64,000 nucleotides of DNA from Cellulomonas uda (GTDB taxonomy: Bacteria; Actinomycetota; Actinomycetes; Actinomycetales; Cellulomonadaceae), in NCBI RefSeq assembly GCF_006538705.1, contig NZ_BJLP01000013.1, forward strand, positions 1 to 64,000, written 5' to 3'. This document shows positions 1-8,732 of this stretch, one piece after another (the stretch's first letter is position 1; every line of letters begins with the position of its first letter). The notes under the pieces are model-generated. The model saw nothing but the letters and a program-made list of their open reading frames with translations, was not told the origin of the DNA and did not search any database. The position numbers were made by a program, and so were the translations under genes.

Positions 1-356
1 AAGGTGTACGGGTGCCAATAAGGCGCAGCTCCACCCACCTCGGAGGCGGTGCTCGGCGCGGCGCACGAGGTGGCCGACTTCGCGGTCCACGCCTGGATCA
101 GGCGGCGCAGCTCGTCGTACTGGAAGCATTGGTTGTCCCAGGGCAGGGCCGCCTTGCCGATCTTCGCGGTGGGCTGGTCCTTCGCGCTGATGACGTTGCC
201 CGCGTCGTCGTACGCGCAGCGCATCGCCAGATCGGTACCGGTGACCTGCTCACGGTCGAGCGCCCTTGACCGGGCAACCGCCCGGGCGCGGTCCTGCCAG
301 CCCGCCACGACCCGCTCGGGCACGCCGATCAGGCAGCAGAACCTCGCGTTCGCCAT
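1..356 (-). pseudogene. 5'-truncated Rhs/YD-repeat protein fragment, runs off the left edge
   Basis: Reading the minus strand gives an open frame with YD-repeat features: CAYDDAGNVISAKDQP, then QCFQYDELRRLIQAWT, then GGAAPYWHPYT at the window edge. This order is typical of the late core of secreted actinobacterial Rhs/teneurin-like wall proteins, which are usually more than a thousand residues long. Here the possible Met start at 356 lies only about 45 residues before the first YD motif, and the frame in front of it runs into the 3' end of the sensor kinase gene. The long secreted N-terminal part is therefore missing and the piece looks like a remnant. Its bases are less GC-extreme than the neighbours, as is common in Rhs genes. 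The 3' end lies outside the window. Confidence 0.6.
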
Positions 357-400
357 GCCCGCCTCGACGCGGACCTCACGCCGGGATCTCCAGGTGCGGG

Positions 401-2182
401 TCAGCCGAGGGGGGCCTGCCAGCTCAGGAGGGTGCCGCGGCCGCCGGGTGCGGTGCCGAGGGTGAACGTGCCGCCGTGCTGGCGGGCGCGGGAGGCGAGG
501 TTGCCGGTGCCGGAGCGGCGGCTGCGCGTCGTGGGCAGGCCCAGGCCGTCGTCCTCGACGTCGACCCGCACCGAGCCGAGCGGCCCCTGACCCGACACGT
601 CCACGCGGACGGACACGGACGACGCGTGCGCGTGCCGCGCGGCGTTGGCGAGCCCCTCACGCACGACCGCGACGACGTCGTCGGTCAGCTCCGTGCCGAC
701 GCGCTCGTCGAGGCGGTCCTCGTCGAGCCCGTCGTCGGACAGGGGTGCGCCGTCGAGTTGGACGACGAGCGAGGGGGCGAAGCCGAGGCCGGTGCGGGCG
801 AGGGATGCCTCGCGGCGCAGACGTTCGACGAGGCCGGTGGCGGCGTCGGGGTCGCGCAGGGCGTGGACGATCTTGCGGATCTCCCGCACGGAGGAGTCGA
901 CGTTGTCGAGGGCCTCCTCGACGATCGAGGTGAGCTCCGACGGGTCGACGCCGCGGGCGGCGCGGCGGCGCACGGTCTCGAGCTGCATGCCGGTCGCGAA
1001 GAGCTGCTGGATCGCCATGTCGTGCAGGTCACGGGCGATGCGCTCACGCTCGTCGAGCAGTGCGGCGATGTCCTGCGCGTGCCGCGCCTCGGCGAGGACG
1101 AACGCGAGGGCGGCCTGGGAGGCGAACGACTCGGCGGTGGCGAGATCGCTCTCCTCGAACGGCAGCGACCCGACGCGCCGCAGCAGGATCAGCACCCCGA
1201 CCCCGCGGCCCGAGGTCTGCAGCGGCGCGAACATCGCGGGGCCGAACGCGCGCATCTGCTCGACCTTGACGTTGCGTGACGCGGACAGCGAGGGCGTCAG
1301 CAGACCCCGACCCTCGGTCATGACGGTCCAGGCACGCCCGTGCTCGGGCATCTGCACGCCGACCAGGCGGTCGGCGTCGTGCCCGTCGGCGAGCTCGATC
1401 ATGAGCCGGCCCCCGACACCGGGCAGCGCGAGCGCGGCCGTGTCCGCCCCGGCGACGGCGCGCGCCGTGGCGGCGATGTGCGCGAGTGCGTCCTCCTCGT
1501 CGATGCCCTCGAGCAGCATCGTCGTGATCTCCTGGCCCGCGCGCAGCCAGTGCTCGCGGCGGCCGGACTCGGCGTAGAGCTGGGCGTTCGCGACCGCGAC
1601 GCCGGTCGCGGCGGCGAGCGCGATCACGGTCTGCTCGTCGGACTCCGTGAACCCGCCCGGCTTCTCGGACAGGTACAGCTGGCCGAACACGTGGTCACCC
1701 AGCCGGACGGACGCGCCGAGGAAGGAGCCCATCGGCGGGTGGTTGGCGGGCCAGCCCTGGAACGCGGGGTGGTCGGTGAGGTCGTCGAGGCGCAGCGCGC
1801 CCAGGACCGGGATCTGGCCGAGGACGCCGCGCGCGTGCGGGGCGTGCCGCATCATCCGGGCGATCGCCGTGGGCACGCCCGTGTAGACGAACGTGGTGGA
1901 GGCGCCGTTGTCGTCGAGCACGTTGATCGCGCCGTACCGGGCTCCCGTGAGCTCCGCGCTGACCTGCACGAACCGGTTGAGGACCGCGGGCAGCTCGAGC
2001 TCGGAGGCGACCGCGAGGATCGCGTCGAGCAGGTCGGTGAGCGCGTCGCCGGTGAGCGGGACGGGCGGAGCCTGCGAGTCGGACATGACGCCGCCGGTGA
2101 ACGGCTGTCCGGCGACCGGTACCAGGCCGTCCTCGCCGCGGCCGCCGCGGCGGTGGGCCGGGCCCGGGTTGTCGTCGCTCAT
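401..2182 (-). CDS. GAF-GAF sensor histidine kinase, DevS/DosS-like
   Basis: A 593-residue cytoplasmic two-component kinase with no membrane segment. Two GAF domains (about 45-205 and 215-365) precede a HisKA_3 dimerisation domain with phospho-acceptor His387 in RIARDLHDMAIQQ, and an HATPase domain (N box EGLANAARHAHA near 508-520, G box EDDGLGLP near 543, GTGNLASRARQHGG near 558). GAF1 contains NHPPM with the His at about residue 148; in mycobacterial DevS the haem-ligating His is in the equivalent region, from memory and to be checked by alignment. The ATG overlaps the cydC stop as ATGA, so it is the last gene of the cyd operon. No response regulator gene is in view. Met33 is an alternative start. 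Confidence 0.9.
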   Translation of the reverse strand: MSDDNPGPAHRRGGRGEDGLVPVAGQPFTGGVMSDSQAPPVPLTGDALTDLLDAILAVASELELPAVLNRFVQVSAELTGARYGAINVLDDNGASTTFVYTGVPTAIARMMRHAPHARGVLGQIPVLGALRLDDLTDHPAFQGWPANHPPMGSFLGASVRLGDHVFGQLYLSEKPGGFTESDEQTVIALAAATGVAVANAQLYAESGRREHWLRAGQEITTMLLEGIDEEDALAHIAATARAVAGADTAALALPGVGGRLMIELADGHDADRLVGVQMPEHGRAWTVMTEGRGLLTPSLSASRNVKVEQMRAFGPAMFAPLQTSGRGVGVLILLRRVGSLPFEESDLATAESFASQAALAFVLAEARHAQDIAALLDERERIARDLHDMAIQQLFATGMQLETVRRRAARGVDPSELTSIVEEALDNVDSSVREIRKIVHALRDPDAATGLVERLRREASLARTGLGFAPSLVVQLDGAPLSDDGLDEDRLDERVGTELTDDVVAVVREGLANAARHAHASSVSVRVDVSGQGPLGSVRVDVEDDGLGLPTTRSRRSGTGNLASRARQHGGTFTLGTAPGGRGTLLSWQAPLG

Positions 2183-4002
2183 CGCTGGTCCTGGAGCTCG
2201 TGCTGCACGGCCTCACGGTAGCCGTCGTCGTGCGCGAGCAGGTGCGCATGCGTACCGCGCGCCGCGACCCGGCCGTCCGCGATGCGGATCACCTCGTCCG
2301 CGACCTCCAGCCCGGTCAGGCGGTGCGTCACGACGAGCACGCCCCGGTCGTGCTGCGCGCGCAGGACGTGCAGCACGTCGTCGGCCCCCGCACCGTCGAG
2401 GTGCTCCGTCGGCTCGTCGAGCAGGAGGAACGGCGTGCTGGTCAGCAGCGCGCGCGCGAGCAGCAGGCGGCGGCGCTCGCCGCCGGACAGGGTGCGACCG
2501 TCCGGGCCGAGCGGTGTGGCGAGGCCGTCCGGCAGGTCCGCGAGCCAGGTTCCGAGCCCGACGGCGGCCAGCGCCGCGCTCGCCTCGTCGGGTGTCACGT
2601 CGCCGCGCGCGACGCGCAGGTTCTCCAGCAGCGTCGTGCCGAACACGTGGGCGTCCTCGGCGGTGAGGGACGTCGAGCGGCCCGGCACCGGCGCCGTGCC
2701 ACCGCCGGAGGTCGAACCGTCCACGTCCACGTCGCCGGCGTGCGGTGCGAGCAGGCCGGCGAGCGTGAGCAGGAGCGTCGTCTTGCCCGTCCCGGAGGGA
2801 CCGACGACGGCGACGAGGCGCCCGACGCGCAGGTCGAGGTCCAGGGACAGCAGGTCGGGTCCGCCCGGCCAGCCGACGACGAGGTCGCGTGCGGCCAGAC
2901 GCGTCGCGCGCGTGCCGGCGGCCTGCGCGGTGTCGGCCGGTGCGGTCTCGGCCGACGCGGTGCCGTCCGGCGCGGTGCCGTCCGGTGCGGTGCCGGCCGC
3001 GTCGAGCAGCGCGAGGATGCGCGCGGCCGCCGCGCGCGACCGGTGCACCTGCACCGCGGCCTGGGGGAGGACCGACGTCGCCTCGAACGCGGCGAGCGGG
3101 GTCAGCACGACGACCGCGAGGAGCACCGGGGCGAGCCGGCCGTCGCCGACCGCCGGGATGCCGGTGACGAGGGCCGCGAGCACCGCCAGCCCCGTGGCGA
3201 GCTGGCCGAGCCCGGCCGCCAGGGCGGAGGGGCCGGCACCCGCGTCCACCGCGGCACGCGCGCGGGCGTCGGCCTCCCGCAGCGCGGCGAGGCGCTGCGG
3301 GACACGACCCGCGACGGTGAGCGGCCCGGCGTCGTCGAGCAGCGCGAGGGCCTCGGCGGTGACGTCGGCGCGGGCCCGGGTGCCGAGCCGTTCCGACGTG
3401 CGGGCGCCGCGGTCGGCGAGCCACGGTGCGACCACCCCCGCGAGCACCAGGCAGGCGCCGAGCGCGAGGCCGGCGGGGGGCCAGATCATCGTCATGGCCG
3501 CGGTGGTCGCGACGCCGAGGGTCGCCGCGACCGCGGCGGGCAGCAGGCCGCGCACGACGAGGTCGCCGACGTCGTCGACGTCCGCCCCGACCCGGGCGAG
3601 CAGGTCGCCGCGTCGCACGGCGAGCACCGCGCCCGGCTGCCCGGACGCGAGCCGTTCGTAGAGCGAGGTCCGCAGCCGGCTCATGCCGGACAGCGCCAGG
3701 TCGTGCGAGACGAGCCGCTCCACGTACCGCAGCACGCCGCGCCCGACGCCGAACGCACGCACACCGACCGTCGCGACCGACAGGGTCAGCACGGGCGGCA
3801 TCTGGGAGGCGCGGGCGATGAGCCACGCGGAGACGGCGGCGAGCGCGACCGCGCAGCCGAGCGCGAGCGTGCCGAGCAGGACCGCGAACGCGAACCGTCG
3901 GCGGTCGACCTCGAGCAGCGCGACGGCACGGCGCAGCGTGCCGCGCGCGGGGGAGTCGCGCAGCTCCACCACGCGCGGGGCCGTGGGGCGGGTCGTCGTC
4001 AC
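2179..4002 (-). CDS. cydC: CydC subunit of the CydDC thiol-exporting ABC transporter
   Basis: Half-transporter that with CydD exports cysteine/glutathione-type thiols and is needed to assemble cytochrome bd. 607 residues: an N-terminal six-helix exporter domain, then an ATPase domain with Walker A GPSGTGKTT near 400, signature LSGGERRR and Walker B FLLLDEPTEHLD, and a late His (VVTHR). A linker near 300-330 holds short repeats (GTAPDGTAPDGTAS) written in 15-bp DNA repeats around 2955-3000. The GTG at 4002 overlaps the cydD stop as GTGA; a much longer open frame upstream is only the shadow of cydD and was not used. The kinase gene follows with an ATGA overlap. Confidence 0.92.
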   Translation of the reverse strand: MTTTRPTAPRVVELRDSPARGTLRRAVALLEVDRRRFAFAVLLGTLALGCAVALAAVSAWLIARASQMPPVLTLSVATVGVRAFGVGRGVLRYVERLVSHDLALSGMSRLRTSLYERLASGQPGAVLAVRRGDLLARVGADVDDVGDLVVRGLLPAAVAATLGVATTAAMTMIWPPAGLALGACLVLAGVVAPWLADRGARTSERLGTRARADVTAEALALLDDAGPLTVAGRVPQRLAALREADARARAAVDAGAGPSALAAGLGQLATGLAVLAALVTGIPAVGDGRLAPVLLAVVVLTPLAAFEATSVLPQAAVQVHRSRAAAARILALLDAAGTAPDGTAPDGTASAETAPADTAQAAGTRATRLAARDLVVGWPGGPDLLSLDLDLRVGRLVAVVGPSGTGKTTLLLTLAGLLAPHAGDVDVDGSTSGGGTAPVPGRSTSLTAEDAHVFGTTLLENLRVARGDVTPDEASAALAAVGLGTWLADLPDGLATPLGPDGRTLSGGERRRLLLARALLTSTPFLLLDEPTEHLDGAGADDVLHVLRAQHDRGVLVVTHRLTGLEVADEVIRIADGRVAARGTHAHLLAHDDGYREAVQHELQDQR

Positions 4003-5675
4003 GGCGTCACCCGCTCGCCCGCGAGCACCACGACGTCGTCCGCGCACGCGAGGAGCGCGGGCCGGTGCGCGACGAGCAGCACGGTGCGTCCGGCGTCGCG
4101 CAGCGCCGCGACGGTGCGGAGCACCCCGCGCTCGCTCGCGTCGTCGAGGTGCGCGGTGGGCTCGTCGAGCACGACGAGCGGTGCCGCCACGACGAGCGCG
4201 CGCGTGAGCGCCGCACGCTGCGCCTGACCGACGGACAGGCCGTGCCCGCCCCGGCCGACGCGGGTCGCCCAGCCCTCGGGGAGCTCGTCGACCACGACGT
4301 CGAGCCCCGTCACGGCTGCGGCGGCGGCGCGCTGCTCGTCGTCGCCGCCCACGACCTGCGCGAGCGTGCCCGGCTCCAGCACGGGACGCTGGGGCAGCCA
4401 CGAGACCTGCCGCCGGAAGTCGGCGAGGTCGACCGTGCTCGGGGCGTCGGCGGCGACGACGACCGCGTCCTCGCCGAGGACCACGCGGCCCTCGTCGGGC
4501 GTCAGGAGGCCGAGCAGCACCTCGACGGCGGTGGACTTGCCCGACCCGGACGGCCCGGCGAGCGCGGTCACCCGGCCGGGGGTCAGGACGACGCTCAGGT
4601 CGTCGGGCGTGGCGCCGCGGGCCGTGCGTACGGTGACGTGCTCGAGCCGCACGGCGGTGCGGCTCAGGTCGGGCGCCGGCCCGGTGGCGGCCGCGGCGAC
4701 GGGCAGCGGCTCCTCGAGCAGCGCGAACGCGGCCTCGGCGGCGGCGACGCCGTCGGTCGAGGCGTGGAACTGCGCACCCACGGCCCGCAGCGGGGCGAGC
4801 ACCTCGGGCGCGAGGACGAGCACCGCGAGGCCGGTCACCAGGTCGAGGTGGCCGTGCACGAGCCGCAGCCCGACGCCGACCGCGACGAGCGCGACCGACA
4901 ACGTCGCCAGCAGCTCGAGCACCATGCCCGACAGGAACGCGATCCGCAGCGTGCCCATCGTCGCCCGCCGGTGCGCGTCGCCGAGTGCCTGGACGCGCGC
5001 GCCCGGGCCGCGCTCGCGCCCGAGCGCCCGCAGCGTCGACAGCCCCGCGACGAGGTCGAGGACCTGCGCCGAGAGCCGCTGCATGGCCGCGAGGCCCCGC
5101 TGCGAGCGGCCCTGCGTCAGCACGCCCACGAGCCACATGAACAGCGGGACGAGGGGGAGCACGGCGGCGAGGATCGCCGCGGACACCCACTCCAGCCCGA
5201 GCACCACGAGCAGCGTCGCGGGTGTGACCGTCGCCGCGAGCACGAGCTGCGGCAGGTAGCGCACGAAGTACGGCTCGAGGTCGTCGAGCCCGCGCGTCGC
5301 GAGAGCGACGACCTCGGGTGCGCGGCCGTCGCCGAGCCGTCGCGGGCCCAGCGCGGTGGCGTGCGCGACGACGCGCTCGCGCAGCTCGGCCACCGCGCGC
5401 GCCGCGGCCCGGTGCGCGTACCGCTCCTGCACCACGGTGACGAGCACGCGCAGGGCGACGACGAGCACGAGCCAGCCGACGAGCGGGGCGAGCGCGTCCC
5501 ACGCGCCCGCCCCGAGGTCCACGCCGTCGGACACGGCCCGCCCGAGCGCGTGCGCCAGCAGGAGTGCCTGCGCGACGACCAGGACGGCGGTCACGAGGCC
5601 GAGCGCGACGGTCAGGGCGACGTACCACCGCGCTGCGCGGGCGTGGCGCAGCAGGCGCGGGTCGAGCGGTCTCAC
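3999..5675 (-). CDS. cydD: CydD subunit of the CydDC thiol-exporting ABC transporter
   Basis: Partner of CydC. 558 residues: exporter membrane domain (about 1-320), Walker A GPSGSGKST near 373, a signature that reads LSVGQAQR instead of the usual LSGGQ, Walker B LVVLDEPTAHLD and switch His in VLLVAHR. The start is a GTG at 5675 that overlaps the cydB stop (GTGA), giving VRPLDPRLLRHARAAR, which is a normal CydD N-terminus. The gene order A-B-D-C, with CydD before CydC, is common in actinobacteria. All four genes overlap or nearly touch, so a single transcript and coupled translation are likely. Confidence 0.92.
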   Translation of the reverse strand: MRPLDPRLLRHARAARWYVALTVALGLVTAVLVVAQALLLAHALGRAVSDGVDLGAGAWDALAPLVGWLVLVVALRVLVTVVQERYAHRAAARAVAELRERVVAHATALGPRRLGDGRAPEVVALATRGLDDLEPYFVRYLPQLVLAATVTPATLLVVLGLEWVSAAILAAVLPLVPLFMWLVGVLTQGRSQRGLAAMQRLSAQVLDLVAGLSTLRALGRERGPGARVQALGDAHRRATMGTLRIAFLSGMVLELLATLSVALVAVGVGLRLVHGHLDLVTGLAVLVLAPEVLAPLRAVGAQFHASTDGVAAAEAAFALLEEPLPVAAAATGPAPDLSRTAVRLEHVTVRTARGATPDDLSVVLTPGRVTALAGPSGSGKSTAVEVLLGLLTPDEGRVVLGEDAVVVAADAPSTVDLADFRRQVSWLPQRPVLEPGTLAQVVGGDDEQRAAAAAVTGLDVVVDELPEGWATRVGRGGHGLSVGQAQRAALTRALVVAAPLVVLDEPTAHLDDASERGVLRTVAALRDAGRTVLLVAHRPALLACADDVVVLAGERVTP

Positions 5676-6757
5676 CCCTCGATCGTGCCCGATCCCGCGG
5701 AGTCCGTCGGACCGGCGTGCGCCTCGACCGGACGCTCGAAGCGCAGGCCCGCGGGCGCGGGGAGGTGCTCGGTCGTCAGACGCTTGCGGAACACCCAGTA
5801 CGTCCAGCCCTGGTAGAGCAGGACGAGCGGGGTGAGGATCACCGCGACCCACGTCATCACCGTGAGCGTGTAGCTCGTCGACGACGCGTTCTCGACCGTG
5901 AGCGAGTTCGCCGGGTCGAACGCGGGCATGACGTCCGGGAAGAGCGAGCCGAAGATCAGCACCACGGCGGCGACGATCGCGACGGCGGACGCGACGAACG
6001 CCCGGCCCTCGCGGCGCGCGCGGGTCGCGAGCACCAGGAGGACGAGCGCGACGGCGGCGACGGCGACCGCGGCCCACGTCCAGCCCTCGTCGGAGTAGGA
6101 CAGCTGCAGCCACACGGCCCACACGCCCGCCGCGACGAGCGTCGCGACCGACGAGCGCGCGGCGAAGACGCCGGCCCGCGTGCGGATGTCGCCGTCGGAC
6201 TTCAGCGCCAGGAACACCGCGCCGTGCGTCAGGAAGATCAGGGCGGTCACCACGCCGCCGAGCAGCGCGAACGGGTTGAGCAGCGCGAAGAACCCGCCCA
6301 CGTACTGGTGGTCGGCGTCGAGCTCGACGCCGCGCCCGATGTTCGCGAACGCCACGCCCCACAGGACGGACGGCAGCCACGAGCCGAAGATCAGCGCGCG
6401 GTCGGCCCAGGCGCGCCAGCGGTCGTCGTCGATCTTGCCGCGCCACTCGAACGCCACGACGCGCACGATGAGCGCGACGAGGATGAGGAACAGCGGCAGG
6501 TAGAACCCGCTGAACAGCGTCGCGTACCACTCGGGGAACGCCGCGAACGTCGCTCCGCCCGCGGTGAGCAGCCATACCTCGTTGCCGTCCCACACCGGGC
6601 CGATCGTGTTGATCATGACGCGTCGCTCGCGCTCCTTGTCGCCCTTCTTGGGCAGGAGGCCGAGCAGCATGCCGACACCGAAGTCGAACCCCTCGAGCAC
6701 GAGGTAGCCGGTCCACAGGACCGCGATGAGGACGAACCAGACGGTCGTGAGCTCCAT
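5672..6757 (-). CDS. cydB: Cytochrome bd ubiquinol/menaquinol oxidase subunit II
   Basis: Membrane subunit of the bd-type terminal oxidase, which reduces oxygen to water with electrons from quinol. 361 residues with about eight or nine hydrophobic helices. The family start MELTTVWFVLIAVLWTGYLV and the early motif GFDFGVGML are clear, followed by IGPVWDGNEVWLL, which is strongly conserved in CydB. The last about 40 residues are a polar cytoplasmic tail. It lies 22 bases after cydA and overlaps cydD by four bases. Confidence 0.96.
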   Translation of the reverse strand: MELTTVWFVLIAVLWTGYLVLEGFDFGVGMLLGLLPKKGDKERERRVMINTIGPVWDGNEVWLLTAGGATFAAFPEWYATLFSGFYLPLFLILVALIVRVVAFEWRGKIDDDRWRAWADRALIFGSWLPSVLWGVAFANIGRGVELDADHQYVGGFFALLNPFALLGGVVTALIFLTHGAVFLALKSDGDIRTRAGVFAARSSVATLVAAGVWAVWLQLSYSDEGWTWAAVAVAAVALVLLVLATRARREGRAFVASAVAIVAAVVLIFGSLFPDVMPAFDPANSLTVENASSTSYTLTVMTWVAVILTPLVLLYQGWTYWVFRKRLTTEHLPAPAGLRFERPVEAHAGPTDSAGSGTIEG

Positions 6758-6779
6758 GGTGATGTCTCCGTCTCGCGGC

Positions 6780-8306
6780 TCAGTAGGCGAAGGACAGGGT
6801 CGAGTCGTCGTCGGAGCCGTCGCCCCCGGCGGCGGCGCGCGCCTCGGGGCTCGGGTCCTTCTCGCTGGCGGCGACGCCCTCGACCGCGTAGCGGTGCATG
6901 AGGCGGTACCAGAGCACGGCGAGCACGCCGTACAGGAGCGTGAAGCCGATCAGCGAGATCCAGATCGTCGTGGGGCTCGTGACGACCGAGACGCCCCGCG
7001 CGGTCAGCAGCCACACGCCGTCGACGCCCGAGGAGTTCGGGTTCGGGGCGACCACCCACGGCTGCCGGCCCATCTCGGTGAAGATCCAGCCGAACGACGA
7101 GGCCAGGAACGGCGTGGCGATCGCGGCGATGCCCAGCGTGCCGAACCACGGCTTGTCCGTGACCGCGCCCTTCTTGCGCAGCAGCCACAGGGCGGCCAGG
7201 GACAGGGCCGCCGAACCGACGCCGAAGCCGATCATGAGGCGGAACGACCAGTAGGTGATCGCGAGGTTCGGGTAGAAGCGCGTGTCGTCGTCGAACGTGG
7301 GGGCGACGCCGTTGGCCTCCTCCCAGTCGCGGATCCACTGCGCGTAGTAGTCCTGCAGCTCGTCGACGCCACGGACCCGGGAGTCGAAGTCGCCGGTCGC
7401 GAGGAACGAGGTCAGGCCCGGGATCTCGATGAGGTGCTTGACGCCCGCGCAGTCGTTGGTGAGGTCGCCGATCGCGAGGATCGAGAACGACGCGCCGTCC
7501 ACCGACTCGCACAGGCCCTCGGCGGCCGCCATCTTCGCCGGCTGCTGGTCGAACATCAGCTTGGCCTGCGCGTCGCCCGAGATCGCGACGCCCGCGCCGC
7601 CGACGAGCATCGCGACGAGCCCGAGGATCACGGCCGGTCGGTACACGTCACGCGCCGTGGCGGCGTCGCCCGAGCGGACCTTCTTCACCATCCACCAGGC
7701 GGCGATGCCGGCGACGAACGTGCCCGCGGTCAGGAGCGCGGCGGTGATCGTGTGCGGGAACGCGGCGAGCACCGTCGGGTTCGTGAGCACCGCGCCGATG
7801 TCGTTCATCTCGGCGCGACCGGTCTCGAAGTTGTACGTGATGCCCACGGGGTGCTGCATCCACGAGTTGGCCGCGAGGATGAAGTACGCCGACAGGTTCG
7901 TCGCGATCGCGACCGCCCAGATGCACGCGAGGTGGATCTTCTTGGGCAGCTTGTCCCAGCCGAAGATCCACAGCCCGAGGAACGTCGACTCGACGAAGAA
8001 CGCGGCGAGCGCCTCCATGGCGAGCGGCGCCCCGAACACGTCACCGACGAAACGCGAGTACTCGCTCCACGCCATGCCGAACTGGAACTCCTGCACGATG
8101 CCGGTGGCGACGCCGATCGCGAAGTTGATCAGCAGGAGCTTGCCGAAGAACTTGGTCAGTCGCAGCCAGCGCTCGTTGCCCGTGCGGTACCAGATCGTCT
8201 GCATGATCGCGACGAGCGGCGACAGGCCGATCGTCAGCGGCACGAAGATGAAGTGGTAGACGGTCGTGATGCCGAACTGCCAGCGGGCCAGGTCGAGGGC
8301 GTCCAC
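6780..8306 (-). CDS. cydA: Cytochrome bd quinol oxidase subunit I
   Basis: Haem-binding subunit of the bd oxidase. 508 residues. ALDLARWQFGITTVYHFIFV near the N-terminus carries the early conserved His (about residue 18) that ligates a high-spin haem; FPHTITAALLTAG holds the second His ligand, and EMGRQPWVV near 410-420 is the CydA signature. The loop between the middle helices (about 225-330) is of modest size. The C-terminal tail (after VEGVAASEKDPSPE) is acidic and hydrophilic. The start is GTG at 8306, preceded by GGAG at five bases; a long upstream extension of the frame is antisense to rne and was rejected. It is the first gene of cydABDC-kinase. Confidence 0.95.
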   Translation of the reverse strand: MDALDLARWQFGITTVYHFIFVPLTIGLSPLVAIMQTIWYRTGNERWLRLTKFFGKLLLINFAIGVATGIVQEFQFGMAWSEYSRFVGDVFGAPLAMEALAAFFVESTFLGLWIFGWDKLPKKIHLACIWAVAIATNLSAYFILAANSWMQHPVGITYNFETGRAEMNDIGAVLTNPTVLAAFPHTITAALLTAGTFVAGIAAWWMVKKVRSGDAATARDVYRPAVILGLVAMLVGGAGVAISGDAQAKLMFDQQPAKMAAAEGLCESVDGASFSILAIGDLTNDCAGVKHLIEIPGLTSFLATGDFDSRVRGVDELQDYYAQWIRDWEEANGVAPTFDDDTRFYPNLAITYWSFRLMIGFGVGSAALSLAALWLLRKKGAVTDKPWFGTLGIAAIATPFLASSFGWIFTEMGRQPWVVAPNPNSSGVDGVWLLTARGVSVVTSPTTIWISLIGFTLLYGVLAVLWYRLMHRYAVEGVAASEKDPSPEARAAAGGDGSDDDSTLSFAY

Positions 8307-8364
8307 GTGTTCTCCGGAAGGCGTGCGGGCGGCGTGGGATCGGGCGTGAACCCACCTGGGCGAA

Positions 8365-8370
8365 ACGCTA
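8365..8370 (-). promoter_or_regulatory. -10 element of the cydABDC promoter
   Basis: Read on the minus strand this is TAGCGT, a good actinobacterial TANNNT -10. The transcription start would fall near 8358, about 50 bases before the cydA GTG. The -35 region (around 8388-8393) has no good hexamer and runs into the palindromic operator, as expected for an activator-dependent promoter. Confidence 0.5.
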
Positions 8371-8386
8371 GGACGGCGCTGTCGAC

Positions 8387-8412
8387 GGTCCCGGGACCAA
8401 GGTCCCGGGACC
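8387..8412. promoter_or_regulatory. Tandem palindromic operator resembling a DevR/DosR box
   Basis: GGTCCCGGGACC occurs twice, separated by AA. The junction reads GGGACC-AA-GGTCCC (8393-8406), which has the same architecture as the mycobacterial DevR (DosR) box core GGGACTWWAGTCCC with T-A changed to C-G at the two inner positions. Its centre is about 41.5 bases upstream of the predicted cydA transcription start, the classic place for an activator that touches the -35 region. The gene at the end of the cyd operon encodes a DevS-like kinase, which fits. The regulator identity is inferred. Confidence 0.5.
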
Positions 8413-8429
8413 TGACGTCGTGTCGTGAA

Positions 8430-8459
8430 CCGCCGGGGCGCCGGGACGCGCCCCGGCGG
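8430..8459. repeat. Inverted repeat, 11-bp stem and 8-base loop
   Basis: CCGCCGGGGCG (8430-8440) is perfectly complementary to CGCCCCGGCGG (8449-8459). It lies between the operator and the presumed rne -10 element, so it is upstream of both transcripts. It may be a protein site or a cruciform; nothing in the sequence decides this. Confidence 0.35.
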
Positions 8460-8732
8460 CCGTGCTGTGCGATACTGACCGCGGTCCGACGAGCGCCCAC
8501 ACCGCGAGGCGGACCCGTGAGCTCGCACCCAGTGCGCTGCGCGCGCCAGCCGCCGCTGCACCGTCGAGAGGCCACCCGGCCCGGACGGACGAGGCAGGCG
8601 ATGGTGCGCGCCGGCCCGGTGTGCGGCCGCGACCACCGACTTCCGCCGCCACGCGCCGCGTGGGCGACGACCGACCGACCGAGGACCGCCACACGTGTGG
8701 AGGGTGGTTCGCGGTACCCAGGAGCGCTTCGC

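Larger units (their letters stand above)
8307..8732. other. Divergent control region between cydA and rne (426 bp, no gene)
   Basis: No convincing coding frame is present. From left to right it holds the cydA ribosome site (GGAG, 8312-8315), a cydA -10 element (TAGCGT read on the minus strand, 8365-8370), a double palindromic operator (8387-8412), an 11-bp-stem hairpin (8430-8459), a possible rne -10 (GATACT, 8470-8475) and then roughly 240 bases of untranslated rne leader ending in AGGAGCG just before the GTG at 8733. Confidence 0.6.

Noticed and set aside
2200-4227. Long plus-strand open frames opposite cydC/cydD and other genes
   Set aside because: They mirror real genes, are full of Arg/Gly/Ala and show no domains or ribosome sites.
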